Assembly: GCF_020164435.1 (NCBI RefSeq)
Contig: NZ_JAIUDQ010000018.1
Span: 1 to 64,000 of the forward strand
Reading direction: 5' to 3'
From: Phyllobacterium lublinensis
Lineage (GTDB): Bacteria > Pseudomonadota > Alphaproteobacteria > Rhizobiales > Rhizobiaceae
Length of the DNA stretch: 64,000 bases
Of this stretch, positions 1-9,533 are shown piece by piece; position 1 is the stretch's first letter; each line of letters opens with the position of its first letter. A program made the position numbers and the translations under genes. The notes beneath the pieces are model-generated. The model was not told the origin of the DNA, made no database searches, and saw only the letters and a program-made list of their open reading frames with translations.

Positions 1-85
1 AATCTGTTGAACGTCGGTTACAAATACTCAATGTCGACATCCGACAACAATCACGAAAACAATGCCTTGAATTATATGAACACGT

Positions 86-109
86 GTGCAAAATTGCACG
101 CGTGTGCAA
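86..109. promoter_or_regulatory. candidate operator upstream of the first phosphatase operon
   Basis: Positions 86-99 form a palindrome with 6-bp arms, GTGCAAAATTGCAC, and the arms extend to 9 bp with one mismatch. A further copy of its half, GCGTGTGCAA, lies at 100-109, directly before the gene at 122. The same GCGTGTGC core is found in the lacI/permease intergenic region at 6216-6223 and 6469-6476. I infer a shared regulator, most likely the LacI protein at 5041-6027. The centre is AA rather than the CG typical of LacI operators, so this is tentative. Confidence 0.4.
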
Positions 110-121
110 CGATTTTAGTGG

Positions 122-970
122 ATGGTAACCGTGGAGCCGACGTCTTATGCCGATACTCTTGAGGCTCGCGCCGCACTCTGCTGTGAGGTCATTCGCTCTG
201 CTGGCCAGCTTGTCCTGAAAGGCTTTCAAGGAGAACAGACTCGCAGCTTTTCGATGAAAGGCCCGCAGGATTTTCTCACAGCGACGGACGCCGCCTCGGA
301 GGCCCACATTCGGAGCATGATAGGGGCGTATTTCCCGGGGGACAGTTTTTTCGGGGAAGAGGAAGGGGGCTCGATAGGAGCCCGGGTCTGGGTCGTAGAT
401 CCGGTCGACGGCACGGCGAACTTCGCCCGCGGTATCCCGCACTTCTGCATTTCTATCGCCTATGTCGAAAACGGCCGCACCGAGATTGGTGCTATCTTCA
501 ATCCTGCTCTCGATGAATTGTATTTCGCCCGGCGTGGGGAGGGAGCGACGCGCAATGGCCTGCCGATAAGGGTTGCGAACACCTTGCGGTTCGATGCCGC
601 CTCGGTCGAGGTGGGATGGTCTACTCGTGTAGCGAATTCCGTCTATCTGGAAGTTATTCAGAGTCTGCTGGAGATGGGAGCCAACGTTAGACGAGCGGGA
701 TCCGGAGCGCTTGCATTGGCTTACGTCGCCGATGGCCGGTCGGACGGCTATATCGAGATGCATATGAACTCATGGGATTGCCTCGCCGGCCTACTTCTGG
801 TCAGCGAGGCGGGAGGCGAAGTTTGCCCCTTTTTTACAATCGGCAGCCTGAGGGAAGGGGGGCCGGTCCTCGCGGCAGCAGCGGGCGTCGCTGCGGGCGT
901 CAGCAAGGCATCGCATATTCCGTTGGCGAGCTCGCAAAACAGCGAGGAACGCCAGACAACGATGGCGTAG
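122..970 (+). CDS. inositol monophosphatase family protein (copy 1)
   Basis: A 282-residue Mg2+-dependent phosphatase of the inositol monophosphatase/CysQ/fructose-1,6-bisphosphatase fold. The GEEEGG stretch (about 78-83), the metal-binding DPVDGT motif (93-98) and the late NSWDCLAG motif (217-223) that carries the third metal-binding Asp are all present. Family members split phosphate from inositol phosphates, sugar phosphates or 3'-phosphonucleotides; the substrate cannot be read here. It heads a run with the DSP-type phosphatase, a metallophosphoesterase and a phosphate transporter. A related copy lies at 13063-13971. No strong ribosome binding site precedes the ATG, and the gene could start slightly downstream at GTG 131. 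Confidence 0.85.
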   Translation: MVTVEPTSYADTLEARAALCCEVIRSAGQLVLKGFQGEQTRSFSMKGPQDFLTATDAASEAHIRSMIGAYFPGDSFFGEEEGGSIGARVWVVDPVDGTANFARGIPHFCISIAYVENGRTEIGAIFNPALDELYFARRGEGATRNGLPIRVANTLRFDAASVEVGWSTRVANSVYLEVIQSLLEMGANVRRAGSGALALAYVADGRSDGYIEMHMNSWDCLAGLLLVSEAGGEVCPFFTIGSLREGGPVLAAAAGVAAGVSKASHIPLASSQNSEERQTTMA

Positions 971-1026
971 AACCGGCGCATATTCCCAAAGCAAAGAGAG
1001 GCGCGACGGAGCGCGGAGGAGTTCAA

Positions 1027-1635
1027 ATGGATGGACCAGTTTATGACCGCCCTGCCATCAGTCTTATTGCTGAGGGTCTAGGGCCGCATGGCGTAGCTCT
1101 CTATATCGGTGGTAGCGACGGGGCGCGGGATCTCGGTCTGCTCCGTCGAAATCGCATCACGACGGTTGTGAACTGCGCCGTCAACCTCGACATAAACTTC
1201 CTACAGGCGGAAGCCGACGAGGGAGACCTGCGTGCAACCGGCTACGCCGACATCCGTTACTACAAGCTCGGGCTGATCGATGGTGAGGGCAGTCCGGACA
1301 CGATGATGCTAGGCGCTTACTACATCCTCGACGGTGCTCTTCGCCAGACTATGCCAAAACGAGAAACCTATCCCTTCCAGGATGGCGGTAATGTGCTGGT
1401 CAATTGCCGCAGCGGTCGCAGCCGATCCGTCTCGCTCGTCGCGCTGTTTCTGCACAAGCAGCAGCCGCATCTCTACCCGACGCTCGACCACGCTGTTGCC
1501 GTTATTCGCGCGAAGCGTGAGCTGCGTCCGGATGAATGGTTCGAGACCCCGAAACCCATGCTTTATGCCGCTGCACGCCGTGCCTCCGAATGGATCGACA
1601 CAATCGAAAACAGAAAGCAGACACAACCATGCTAA
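1027..1635 (+). CDS. dual-specificity-type (PTP superfamily) phosphatase, copy 1
   Basis: A 202-residue protein of the cysteine phosphatase superfamily. The N-terminal half has a DSP-like 'LYIGGSDGARD...NRITTVVNCA' pattern. The P-loop is NCRSGRSRS (126-134), giving the CX5R core with Cys127 and Arg133, and an Asp in LIDGEGSPD (around 85) could be the general acid. The His that normally precedes the catalytic Cys is Asn, as in the paralogue at 14039-14665. The start at 1027 has a strong GGAGGAG ribosome binding site; an in-frame extension reaching back to 772 overlaps the preceding gene and is not supported. The end overlaps the next gene by 7 bases. The substrate could be a phosphorylated small molecule rather than a protein. 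Confidence 0.8.
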   Translation: MDGPVYDRPAISLIAEGLGPHGVALYIGGSDGARDLGLLRRNRITTVVNCAVNLDINFLQAEADEGDLRATGYADIRYYKLGLIDGEGSPDTMMLGAYYILDGALRQTMPKRETYPFQDGGNVLVNCRSGRSRSVSLVALFLHKQQPHLYPTLDHAVAVIRAKRELRPDEWFETPKPMLYAAARRASEWIDTIENRKQTQPC

Positions 1636-3392
1636 CGCCGAGCCTCCCGATGATCGCGGTCATTGCGGACGCCCATTTCCACGACACCCAAGCGGATTTC
1701 GGCTTTGCCGGCATCGAAATTGAGGGCCAGCGCATGACGATGCGCAGCTGGTCCGATACACGGGAGTCGACCCGCGTTTTCAACGAGAGCGCTGATGTAC
1801 TCCATGCCGCGCTCGAAGAAGTGGTAAGGCGCGGTGTCCGCCATGTCGTCTTGCTTGGTGACTACACCGACGATGGTCAGCGCGCTACCACGGAAACGCT
1901 GCAGGGCATCTTACTGAAGCACAACGAAACTTACGGCACAGCCTTCTACGCCCTGCCCGGCAATCACGATATCTTCGGGCCCTGCGGCCGGCATCACACC
2001 AAGAACTTCCTGGTGGACAATGGAAAATGCGTTTCGGTGTCAAGTGATGCACGCCGGGCAGGGAAGAAGATTGTTCTAAGTGACCGGATGTATTGCGAAG
2101 GCTATCCCGCGGGTCTTGGTCCCATGGCATCATTCGGTTATTTCCGCCGGCCGGAGTATGTGCATTGGGAAACGCCATTCGCTCGGTCCGATGCAGTGGA
2201 AGACCGTCTCTATGACGTTACGTCGCCGGATGGCAGAAATACCTACCGGCTGATGGATGCCTCCTACCTTGTCGAGCCGGAGCCTGGGCTTTGGCTGTTG
2301 ATGATTGATGCCAACGTGTTCGAGCCGCTCGACGGTGACTTTGAAAGGGGAGAGGAAGCCGCATTCATCGACAGCACGTCCGGTGGCTGGAATGCGTTGC
2401 TGCGCAGCAAGGCCTTTATCATCGATTGGATTGCCGATGTCAGTCGCCGCGCCGAAAAACTTGGCAAAACGCTCCTCGCATTTTCCCACTATCCGGCACT
2501 TGACCCTTTTGATGGCGCAACCGACGCGGAGGCCACTCTGTTCGGTGAAACGAATGTCGTTCGCCGCACACCACGCAAGGCAGTCGCAGACGCGCTGCTT
2601 TCGGCCGGGCTGGCCGTCCATTTCAGCGGTCATCTACACGTGGAAGGCGTCACGCGACAAAGCGGGGGTAATCGTACGCTGACCAATATCGCAGTTCCGT
2701 CGCTTGTCGCCTTTCCACCCGCCTTCAAGGTGGTACAACCTTCGCTGCAGGAAATTAGGGTCGACACGGTGGAAATGGGGGCTTTGGCGGTCAACGATCG
2801 CCTGTGTCTGGGCTATATCCACGAAGCAGGCTTCTGCCAGGACCCGCCGGATCCGGCCTTCGCGGCGAAAAATTACGGTGGCTTCCTGCGCGGCCATAAG
2901 CGGTCGTTGGTACGCCATCGGTATTTCGCGAAAGAATGGGCTTCGGATATCGTCGCAGCGGTCAGCGACCGGAGCATTTCAGACATCGTTGCGCAGCTTA
3001 GCGCCGGAGAAGGCTACGAGGCGACAGGTGTTGCCACGCCTGACGCTTTGCCAATGGTCGAACTAATCACTGACTGGTACTGCCTGCGTCAAGGTGCATG
3101 CCTGGCCCTTCGGCATATCGAATCTGAAAGGCTGGGGCTCTATCGCATGCTCGCAAAGCACTTCGGGCGCGAACCGAAAGCACATGACGGTTCGCTTCCA
3201 AGCTTTCTGGGCATCTTCTTCGGCGCTCTTGGCGTTTTTCTGGATCGCGCCGAAGGAGGGTCACCCCATCTCACCGTCCCGATTCCCGTAGTAGGCGAAA
3301 ACATGACGAGCGCGAGCAATGGAAGCTTTATCCAAAAATTGCGGCCGTCCCGAGTGACGCAACCAGATGTTGGCAATGCAACACGCTGCTAG
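1629..3392 (+). CDS. calcineurin-like metallophosphoesterase
   Basis: A 587-residue binuclear metallophosphoesterase. All metal-ligand blocks are visible: DAH (14-16), GDYTDDG (77-83), GNHD (111-114), a later SHYP block, and SGHLH near residue 335. Such enzymes cleave phosphomono- or diesters (cyclic nucleotides, glycerophosphodiesters, nucleotides). No signal peptide is seen, so it should be cytoplasmic. The ATG overlaps the stop of the upstream phosphatase (ATGCTAA), which suggests translational coupling. About 240 residues follow the catalytic core without a domain I recognise. Its place between two phosphatases and a phosphate transporter fits removal of phosphate from an imported organophosphate. 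Confidence 0.85.
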   Translation: MLTPSLPMIAVIADAHFHDTQADFGFAGIEIEGQRMTMRSWSDTRESTRVFNESADVLHAALEEVVRRGVRHVVLLGDYTDDGQRATTETLQGILLKHNETYGTAFYALPGNHDIFGPCGRHHTKNFLVDNGKCVSVSSDARRAGKKIVLSDRMYCEGYPAGLGPMASFGYFRRPEYVHWETPFARSDAVEDRLYDVTSPDGRNTYRLMDASYLVEPEPGLWLLMIDANVFEPLDGDFERGEEAAFIDSTSGGWNALLRSKAFIIDWIADVSRRAEKLGKTLLAFSHYPALDPFDGATDAEATLFGETNVVRRTPRKAVADALLSAGLAVHFSGHLHVEGVTRQSGGNRTLTNIAVPSLVAFPPAFKVVQPSLQEIRVDTVEMGALAVNDRLCLGYIHEAGFCQDPPDPAFAAKNYGGFLRGHKRSLVRHRYFAKEWASDIVAAVSDRSISDIVAQLSAGEGYEATGVATPDALPMVELITDWYCLRQGACLALRHIESERLGLYRMLAKHFGREPKAHDGSLPSFLGIFFGALGVFLDRAEGGSPHLTVPIPVVGENMTSASNGSFIQKLRPSRVTQPDVGNATRC

Positions 3393-3409
3393 AGACATGA
3401 GGTGATTTG

Positions 3410-5044
3410 ATGGGATCAGTCATTATCAGCGTCAACCTCTTCGGCGCGGTAGCGTTGTTGCTGTTCGGGCTTGGTCAGATTAAGGATGGAATGTCGCGCG
3501 CTCTCGGAACAAAGCTGCGCACTTGGCTTGCGGCAGGCACGCGAAGCGGCGCCCGTTCCTTCATCGCAGGCTTTGTAGCCACAGTTGCATTGCAGAGCTC
3601 TACCGCCACTTCGCTGATGGTCGCCTCCTTTGTCGAGAAGGATATGATTGTGCCGGCTATGGCGCAAATCGTTTTGCTCGGCGCCAATGTCGGCACCGCG
3701 ATGACCGCCTGGATCGTGGCACTTGGCCTGGGGTGGCTTTCGCCGCTGCTGCTTTTGGCCGGCGTTGTCCTTTCACGCTCTAAATCAATGGTTAGGCAGG
3801 GCGCTGGGGCAGCAATTGTCGGCGTCGGCCTGATGCTGCTTTCGCTGCATCTCTTATCGGCCGCGACCGATCCGATCCGCCACTCCCCGGCGCTCAACCT
3901 CTTTATCACCATGCTTGGCAACGCTTGGCCGGTGGCTTTGATCTTCTCTGCCGTTCTGGCAGTAATCGCCTCATCCAGCCTTGCTGTTGTCGTACTGATC
4001 CTGTCGCTGGCGGCGAGTGGAAGCATTGATACCAGCCTCGTAGTCGTTCTTGTTCTCGGTGCCAATCTGGGAGGTGCGGTTCCGCCAGTGCTGGCAACGC
4101 TCAAGGCGCCGATTACCGCGCGCCGGGTCACGTTGGGTAATCTCATCGTGCGAGCGGTTGGCTGCGTATCAGCCCTACCACTCGCCGGCTACTGTGCGGA
4201 ACTTCTAACGCCGTTTTCGCCCCTCAACCTCGCGGTGGATGCGCATCTGCTTTTTAACATGGCAGTCGCAATCATCGCCTGGCCACTCTCACCATTGGTC
4301 TTGCGCCTGACGACAGCGTTGCTTCCGGAGCAGAAGGACAGCCGCCGCAGCAGCTATCTCGACGATCACGCCCTAGAACGGCCAGTCGCTGCGCTTGCCG
4401 GTGCAAGTCGGGAGGTGATGCTGGTTGGCGACTTGATCGAAAGAATGCTGTCGAAGGCAGCCGAGGCGATGCAACTCAACGAGCTTTCCAAACTTACCGA
4501 CATCAGCACTATGGAAGGCCGCGTCGATTGCATCCAGCACGAAATCAAGGTCTATGTCTCGAAGGTTGGCCATGAAGGGCTGTGTGATCGGGATCAACGG
4601 CGTTCAATGGACATTGTCGAATACGCCATCAATCTCGAGCATATCGGCGACATCATTGAAAAGGGTATTCGCCCCGAAATCGCAAAGAAGATCAGCCTTG
4701 GGCTGCAGTTCTCCAAGGATGGAGAGGAAGAGCTTGCACGTCTCTTTGCCATCACGCTCGACAATATTCGCATGGCGCAAACAGTATTCGCTACGCAGAA
4801 TTCTGATTTGGCACGTCGGCTGGTTGAGGTGAAGGAAGACGTACGCCGGCTGGAAAAGCAATCGTCCGAACGGCATCTGCAACGTCTGCGCGACGGTCGC
4901 ACCGACAGTATCCAGACAAGTTCACTGCATCTGGATATGTTGCGCGACTTGAAGCGCATAAACGCCCACATTGCTGCGGTAGCCCATCCGATCCTCAATC
5001 AGAGTGGTCTCCTGATCGAAAGCCGGATCCGTCAGACTGGCTAA
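3410..5044 (+). CDS. Na/Pi cotransporter family protein with PhoU-like C-terminus
   Basis: A 544-residue membrane protein of the NptA/YjbB (PNaS) family. The N-terminal ~310 residues hold two inverted transporter repeats with the signatures QSSTATS and ASSSLAV and the paired LGANVGTA and LGANLGGA motifs. The last ~200 residues are soluble, helical and PhoU-like. E. coli YjbB of this family has been proposed to export phosphate, and export suits a locus full of phosphatases. The ATG at 3410 is placed four bases after GAGGTGA; a TTG three bases earlier is too close to it. Its TAA stop overlaps the TAG of the convergent lacI-type gene. Confidence 0.88.
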   Translation: MGSVIISVNLFGAVALLLFGLGQIKDGMSRALGTKLRTWLAAGTRSGARSFIAGFVATVALQSSTATSLMVASFVEKDMIVPAMAQIVLLGANVGTAMTAWIVALGLGWLSPLLLLAGVVLSRSKSMVRQGAGAAIVGVGLMLLSLHLLSAATDPIRHSPALNLFITMLGNAWPVALIFSAVLAVIASSSLAVVVLILSLAASGSIDTSLVVVLVLGANLGGAVPPVLATLKAPITARRVTLGNLIVRAVGCVSALPLAGYCAELLTPFSPLNLAVDAHLLFNMAVAIIAWPLSPLVLRLTTALLPEQKDSRRSSYLDDHALERPVAALAGASREVMLVGDLIERMLSKAAEAMQLNELSKLTDISTMEGRVDCIQHEIKVYVSKVGHEGLCDRDQRRSMDIVEYAINLEHIGDIIEKGIRPEIAKKISLGLQFSKDGEEELARLFAITLDNIRMAQTVFATQNSDLARRLVEVKEDVRRLEKQSSERHLQRLRDGRTDSIQTSSLHLDMLRDLKRINAHIAAVAHPILNQSGLLIESRIRQTG

Positions 5045-6027
5045 CGCGCTGTCGTCCGCTCAACCATAGTGACGGGCACTAACTGAAGGCGCGTTTCGGG
5101 CTCGTCGCTGTCCAACGCCTTCAACACCTTTTCGGTCAATGTATCGAGAGGCTGGACAACCGTGGTCAATTGATAGCTTTTCCAGCCCGCTTGGGGGATG
5201 TCGTCGAAACCGACTATCGACAAATTTTCGGGAACGATGCGCCCCATTTCCAGCCGGGCAGCATCGAGAAATCCCAAGGCCAGCAGATCAGTAACACAGA
5301 AAGCTCCATCAATCGATTTGTCTAATAACAGTTCGCAGCCCGCCCGATATCCGCTTTCATAGCTAGTGGGACCTCCTGACCAAGCAACCACTTCGATACT
5401 CTCGCTATTCATATGCTGGGTGAAGGCACTGACACGCCTCAGCTGTGCGGGCGTCTGGCTGCCGCTCGAGACAACCGCTACTTTATTGCACTTTGCCTGG
5501 ATAAGGCGCATCGCGGCGAGATGCGCGCCATGTGAATCGTCGCTCAATACCATATTGGTATCGGCGCGGTCGAGACGCTGGTTGATCAGGATGAGGCGAA
5601 CCCCATTGGCGATACATTCATCGACGATCGAGGCCGGTGGTTCCCCCGACAGGACGACAATCGCCTGCGCCCGAAACTCGAAAAGAAGCTCGATCAAAGG
5701 TGCAATATCCTTGCGCGCATCGGCTGCATTTAGCAGCAGACATTGAAGTCCTCGCCGCAACAGGCCGATGCTCAGGAGGTCGAGTTGCCTGGAAATGAAA
5801 GGTGAACTCAGGTTCGAGCCAACCACGCCGATAAGATTGGATCGATCGTTATTAAGGCCCTGGGCAAGGCGGTTGACGCGGTAACCCAGCTCTTGAGCCG
5901 CTTTGAGCACTTTGCGTCGCACGGGCTTGGACACGCTGCCGCCGGGCGTGAACGTGCGAGACACCGCCGAACGTGAAACACCGGCACGCTTTGCCACTTC
6001 CTCCGCCGTTACAAACCCTCTTCCCAT
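5041..6027 (-). CDS. LacI-family transcriptional regulator
   Basis: A 328-residue repressor with an N-terminal LacI helix-turn-helix (about 6-27, VTAEEVAKRAGVSRSAVSR), a hinge helix around 'VNRLAQGL', and a periplasmic-binding-protein-like effector domain ending with the usual IVGFDDIP segment. It is transcribed away from the ABC importer and converges with the phosphate transporter, overlapping its stop codon. LacI proteins usually sense a sugar or sugar derivative, so the imported compound probably has a sugar or cyclitol part. Likely targets are the repeated GCGTGTGC elements at 86-109, 6216-6224 and 6469-6476. Confidence 0.92.
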   Translation of the reverse strand: MGRGFVTAEEVAKRAGVSRSAVSRTFTPGGSVSKPVRRKVLKAAQELGYRVNRLAQGLNNDRSNLIGVVGSNLSSPFISRQLDLLSIGLLRRGLQCLLLNAADARKDIAPLIELLFEFRAQAIVVLSGEPPASIVDECIANGVRLILINQRLDRADTNMVLSDDSHGAHLAAMRLIQAKCNKVAVVSSGSQTPAQLRRVSAFTQHMNSESIEVVAWSGGPTSYESGYRAGCELLLDKSIDGAFCVTDLLALGFLDAARLEMGRIVPENLSIVGFDDIPQAGWKSYQLTTVVQPLDTLTEKVLKALDSDEPETRLQLVPVTMVERTTAR

Positions 6028-6507
6028 CGCGCATCCTGTCGAATCAGTGTTTGGCCATCAGAGGCCACAAAGTTTGAGTCTTTCCAATATAAAAAATCGA
6101 ACGGTGTCGCCCTGAGACATTCCATCCACGTTGATGGTAGCATACAGGCGCTCAACAAAAACATCAATTGCCGTAGTTAAATACTTAACAAAAACAAATA
6201 GTTAACATATTGACCGCGTGTGCATTTTTTTATTGACAAAACGGCCCTCACCATAGATCATGCATTCCATGGTTGGATGTGAAATGGAATGAATATTCCG
6301 TTGAGTCTGATGCAGGCGGTGGTTCGGAGAGGAGCCGAGCATTCGTCAATGTCGATGGGTCCAAGGAACCTGTCGCAGGAGGTTAGAAGACAACTTCGCG
6401 TCCGAATTGACCAGGGTAGCCGCGTGGCCGGCGCTGTGTGGTTGCGGATATCGTTCGCCTAACATCAGGCGTGTGCGACGCGAAGTGGATAAGTCACGGG
6501 AGGTATG
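6028..6507. promoter_or_regulatory. divergent lacI/ABC importer promoter region with a long leader
   Basis: About 480 bases separate the divergent genes and contain no gene. A sigma-70-like promoter reading right is visible: TTGACA at 6233-6238, a 17-base spacer and GATCAT at 6256-6261. A GCGTGTGCA element at 6216-6224 lies just upstream of the -35 box and a second GCGTGTGC lies at 6469-6476. If this promoter is used, the transcript has an untranslated leader of roughly 240 bases; I recognise no riboswitch in it. Confidence 0.45.
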
Positions 6508-8361
6508 ATGGCTTTTCTAAATGAATCGACGAAGACAAAGGTGCTGGGGCGAAGCTCCGCTGCCCTGCCTTCGCCGTGGCAGGCTTGGCGCTATCGTTTG
6601 AAAGTCGCCCTGCGAGAACCCACGACGCTGATTGGTATACTAACTGCTTTCATCTTCACTTATTTGATCGTAGTTCCGATCATATCAATCGTGCTCGATG
6701 CAGTGCGGGTGCAATTCGGACATGAGCGCCGGCTGGGCAAGGACGTTGGTGAACTGACGTTCTACTATCTCGACCGGGCATTCTTCTCTCCAGTTGCGTC
6801 CGACCTCTTCTGGCGGCCGCTCTTCAACACGCTCACAGTAGCGCTTGGGGCCATCTCACTGTCACTTGTGATCGGCACCGTCCTTGCGTGGTTGATCAGC
6901 CGTACGGACATGTTTGGTCGACGGTGGTTTGCAACCGCGCTGATCGTTCCCTACATGCTGCCGGCCTGGACCTTCGCGCTCGCCTGGACGACTTTGTTCA
7001 AGAACCGGACCATCGGCGGTCAGCCAGGCTGGCTGGAAGCGATGGGCCTGACGCCACCGGACTGGGTGGCCTATGGTCGCTTTCCGATCACGATCATTTT
7101 GGCACTTCACTACACCCCGTTCGTCATCCTGCTGTTCGGTTCGGCGCTGCGCCGCTTCGATTCGCAGCTTGAAGACTCCGCCCGCATACTCGGTGCGGGG
7201 CGTTTTGATGTCGCCGTGCAAATCATCCTGCCGCTGATGCGACCCGCGTTACTGTCATCGATGGTGCTGATCTTCGCAAAATGTCTCGGCGAATTTGGTG
7301 TGCCCTATGTGCTTGGCCTGCCCGTGAAGTTCGAAGTGCTTTCGACGTCGCTGTTTCGCAGCATCGCTTCGCGCCAGACTGGCGTTGCAGGTGTCGTCGC
7401 CGCTTCGATCATGCTGATCGGCATCATCACCTTGATGATAGATGCCCGGCTTGTGAGGGAAGCGCGCCGGTTCGTCACCATCGGTTCCAAGGGCTCCATG
7501 AACAGGTTGAGCCGTCTCGGCCGGTTGCGTCTTCCAGCCACGGGTTTTGCTGCTGCCATTTTTGTACTGAGCGTCGGATTGCCCCTGCTGACACTTTCCC
7601 TTTCAACGATCATGAAGATGCCGGGCCGGTTCGCGCTTGAAAACTTCACGCTTGATTACTGGATCGGCACGGATCTTCATACAGTTGCGCTGCAGACTGG
7701 CATTCTGTTGAGCCCCGACCTTTGGGCAGCGGCGAAAAACACGATGATGATCGTCGGCCTCGCCTCGCTCACGTCCGGCATTCTCGGTCTTCTCGTTGGA
7801 TATGTCGTTATCCGCACCCCGGTTCGTGCCCTGTCAGTCTATCTGCGCCAAGTGACATTCCTGCCTTATCTGGTGCCAGGCATCGCCTTTGCCGCAGCCT
7901 ATCTCTCGCTGTTTGCGGTTCCCCGTGGCCCGATGCCTGCTCTCTACGGTACGGTCACCATCCTTGTTCTGGCGCTCATCGCCGACCAGATGCCCTATGC
8001 CTCGCGTGCTGGTATCTCAGCCATGACCCAGCTTGGCAAGGACCCGGAAGAGGCCGCCCAGATTGCCGGTGCCGGTTGGTTCCGCCGCATGATCTCGATC
8101 GTTATCCCAATCCAGAAGGGATCACTGGTAACTGGTGTACTCCTGCCGTTCATATCGGGCATCAAGGGGCTAAGTCTTTTCGTAATCCTCGCTGTGCCGA
8201 GCACGGACGTGCTGACCACGTATTCCTTGCGATTGGTTGATTATCATTACACGCAGGCCGCAAACGCGGTTGTGCTTATCATCGCCGCCATTGCCTATTT
8301 CGGCACGCTGTTGGCCCAGAAGCTGACCCGCACAAATCTTGCAGAAGGACTTGGAAGCTGA
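6508..8361 (+). CDS. ABC importer permease, two fused permease domains (FbpB/AfuB type)
   Basis: A 617-residue inner-membrane protein with about 12 transmembrane segments. It is a tandem fusion of two BPD_transp_1 domains, each with a cytoplasmic EAA loop: EDSARILGAGRFD in the first half and EEAAQIAGAGWFR in the second. This layout is typical of ferric-iron-type importers and of AfuB, whose system is known to carry sugar phosphates. ATG 6505 is only one base after GGGAGG, so ATG 6508 is preferred. The stop shares one base with the start of the ATPase (TGATG), so the two are probably co-translated. The neighbouring phosphatases argue for an organophosphate substrate rather than iron. Confidence 0.88.
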   Translation: MAFLNESTKTKVLGRSSAALPSPWQAWRYRLKVALREPTTLIGILTAFIFTYLIVVPIISIVLDAVRVQFGHERRLGKDVGELTFYYLDRAFFSPVASDLFWRPLFNTLTVALGAISLSLVIGTVLAWLISRTDMFGRRWFATALIVPYMLPAWTFALAWTTLFKNRTIGGQPGWLEAMGLTPPDWVAYGRFPITIILALHYTPFVILLFGSALRRFDSQLEDSARILGAGRFDVAVQIILPLMRPALLSSMVLIFAKCLGEFGVPYVLGLPVKFEVLSTSLFRSIASRQTGVAGVVAASIMLIGIITLMIDARLVREARRFVTIGSKGSMNRLSRLGRLRLPATGFAAAIFVLSVGLPLLTLSLSTIMKMPGRFALENFTLDYWIGTDLHTVALQTGILLSPDLWAAAKNTMMIVGLASLTSGILGLLVGYVVIRTPVRALSVYLRQVTFLPYLVPGIAFAAAYLSLFAVPRGPMPALYGTVTILVLALIADQMPYASRAGISAMTQLGKDPEEAAQIAGAGWFRRMISIVIPIQKGSLVTGVLLPFISGIKGLSLFVILAVPSTDVLTTYSLRLVDYHYTQAANAVVLIIAAIAYFGTLLAQKLTRTNLAEGLGS

Positions 8362-9494
8362 TGCCTACTATCAACCTGCGCGGTGCGCAGAAGAACTACG
8401 GTGTAAATTCCGCCAATGCGGTCTCCGACCTCGACCTTGAAATCCGCGACGGCGAGTTCATGTGCTTGCTTGGGCCCTCCGGATGCGGCAAGACGACTAC
8501 GTTGCGCATGATCGCCGGACTTGAAAATCTATCCGGCGGCGAGATCCGCGTCGGCGAGAAGATCATAGACTCCGTGTCGGCGGGTATCTTCGTACCGCCG
8601 GAAAAGCGAGAGATGGGCCTCGTCTTCCAAAGTTACGCCCTCTGGCCGCACCTGACCATTGAACGCAATACTGACTTTGGCCTCAGGCTACGCAAGTTAC
8701 CGAAAGCCGAGCGCGAAGCGCGAGTTGAGCGCGTCATGCAGGCGCTCGATATAGCAAAGTACCGCGACCGCTATCCGTCACAGCTCTCAGGCGGCCAGCA
8801 GCAGCGCGTGGCGCTGGCCCGCATGCTCGCCGTCAATCCCGGCGTGCTTTTGCTCGACGAGCCACTGTCAAACCTTGATGCACGATTGCGGCTGGAAATG
8901 CGGGCCGAGTTGAAGCGGCTACACAAGGAATTCAAGACGACCATAGTATTCGTTACGCATGACCAATGGGAAGCGATGACACTCGCGACCACAATTGCGG
9001 TTAGGAATGAGGGCACATTGCAGCAGATGGGCACGCCCAACGACATCTATGATCGCCCCGCCAACCGCTTCGTCGCTGAATTCGTGGGCAGCCCGCCGAT
9101 TAACATTCTGACCTTTGGAAAGCCCGGGATATCCGACGTCGCGGATAAGGCGCAGGCCTATTTCGCGGCTCGATACCCGCAACTGCGCGGCATCGGCTCG
9201 GTCGGCATACGGCCGGAAGCCATGGGCTACGCAGGGAAGCTTGAGGATGTGCCGCAGGGGAGCTTTTCCAATGAAATGACTGTGACGGGCGTTCTGCCGA
9301 CAGGTGGTAGCTGGATCCTCGAATTAAGAAGCGAGAACCACACGCTGTTCCTGACGACCCACTCATTGCCGCGAGTCGATAACGGCGAACGTGTGTTTTT
9401 TTACGCACCGCCGGAAGCGCTGCATGTGTTCGACGAGAAGGAGCAGCGGATAACTGAAGCCGACACACTGCTGAGAAGCAGCACCTATAACTGA
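8361..9494 (+). CDS. ABC importer ATP-binding protein
   Basis: A 377-residue nucleotide-binding subunit of the MalK/PotA/FbpC class. It has Walker A GPSGCGKTT (38-46), Q-loop Gln90, signature LSGGQQQR (142-149), Walker B LLLDEP (163-168) and a THDQ switch histidine. The C-terminal third is a TOBE-like regulatory domain. It follows the permease with a one-base overlap and precedes three binding-protein genes, so the importer is complete within this operon. The final residues lie just upstream of a good ribosome binding site for the first binding protein. Confidence 0.93.
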   Translation: MPTINLRGAQKNYGVNSANAVSDLDLEIRDGEFMCLLGPSGCGKTTTLRMIAGLENLSGGEIRVGEKIIDSVSAGIFVPPEKREMGLVFQSYALWPHLTIERNTDFGLRLRKLPKAEREARVERVMQALDIAKYRDRYPSQLSGGQQQRVALARMLAVNPGVLLLDEPLSNLDARLRLEMRAELKRLHKEFKTTIVFVTHDQWEAMTLATTIAVRNEGTLQQMGTPNDIYDRPANRFVAEFVGSPPINILTFGKPGISDVADKAQAYFAARYPQLRGIGSVGIRPEAMGYAGKLEDVPQGSFSNEMTVTGVLPTGGSWILELRSENHTLFLTTHSLPRVDNGERVFFYAPPEALHVFDEKEQRITEADTLLRSSTYN

Positions 9495-9533
9495 AATACA
9501 TAAAAATGAGCAGCTTGCTGAAGGAGGAGCAGT

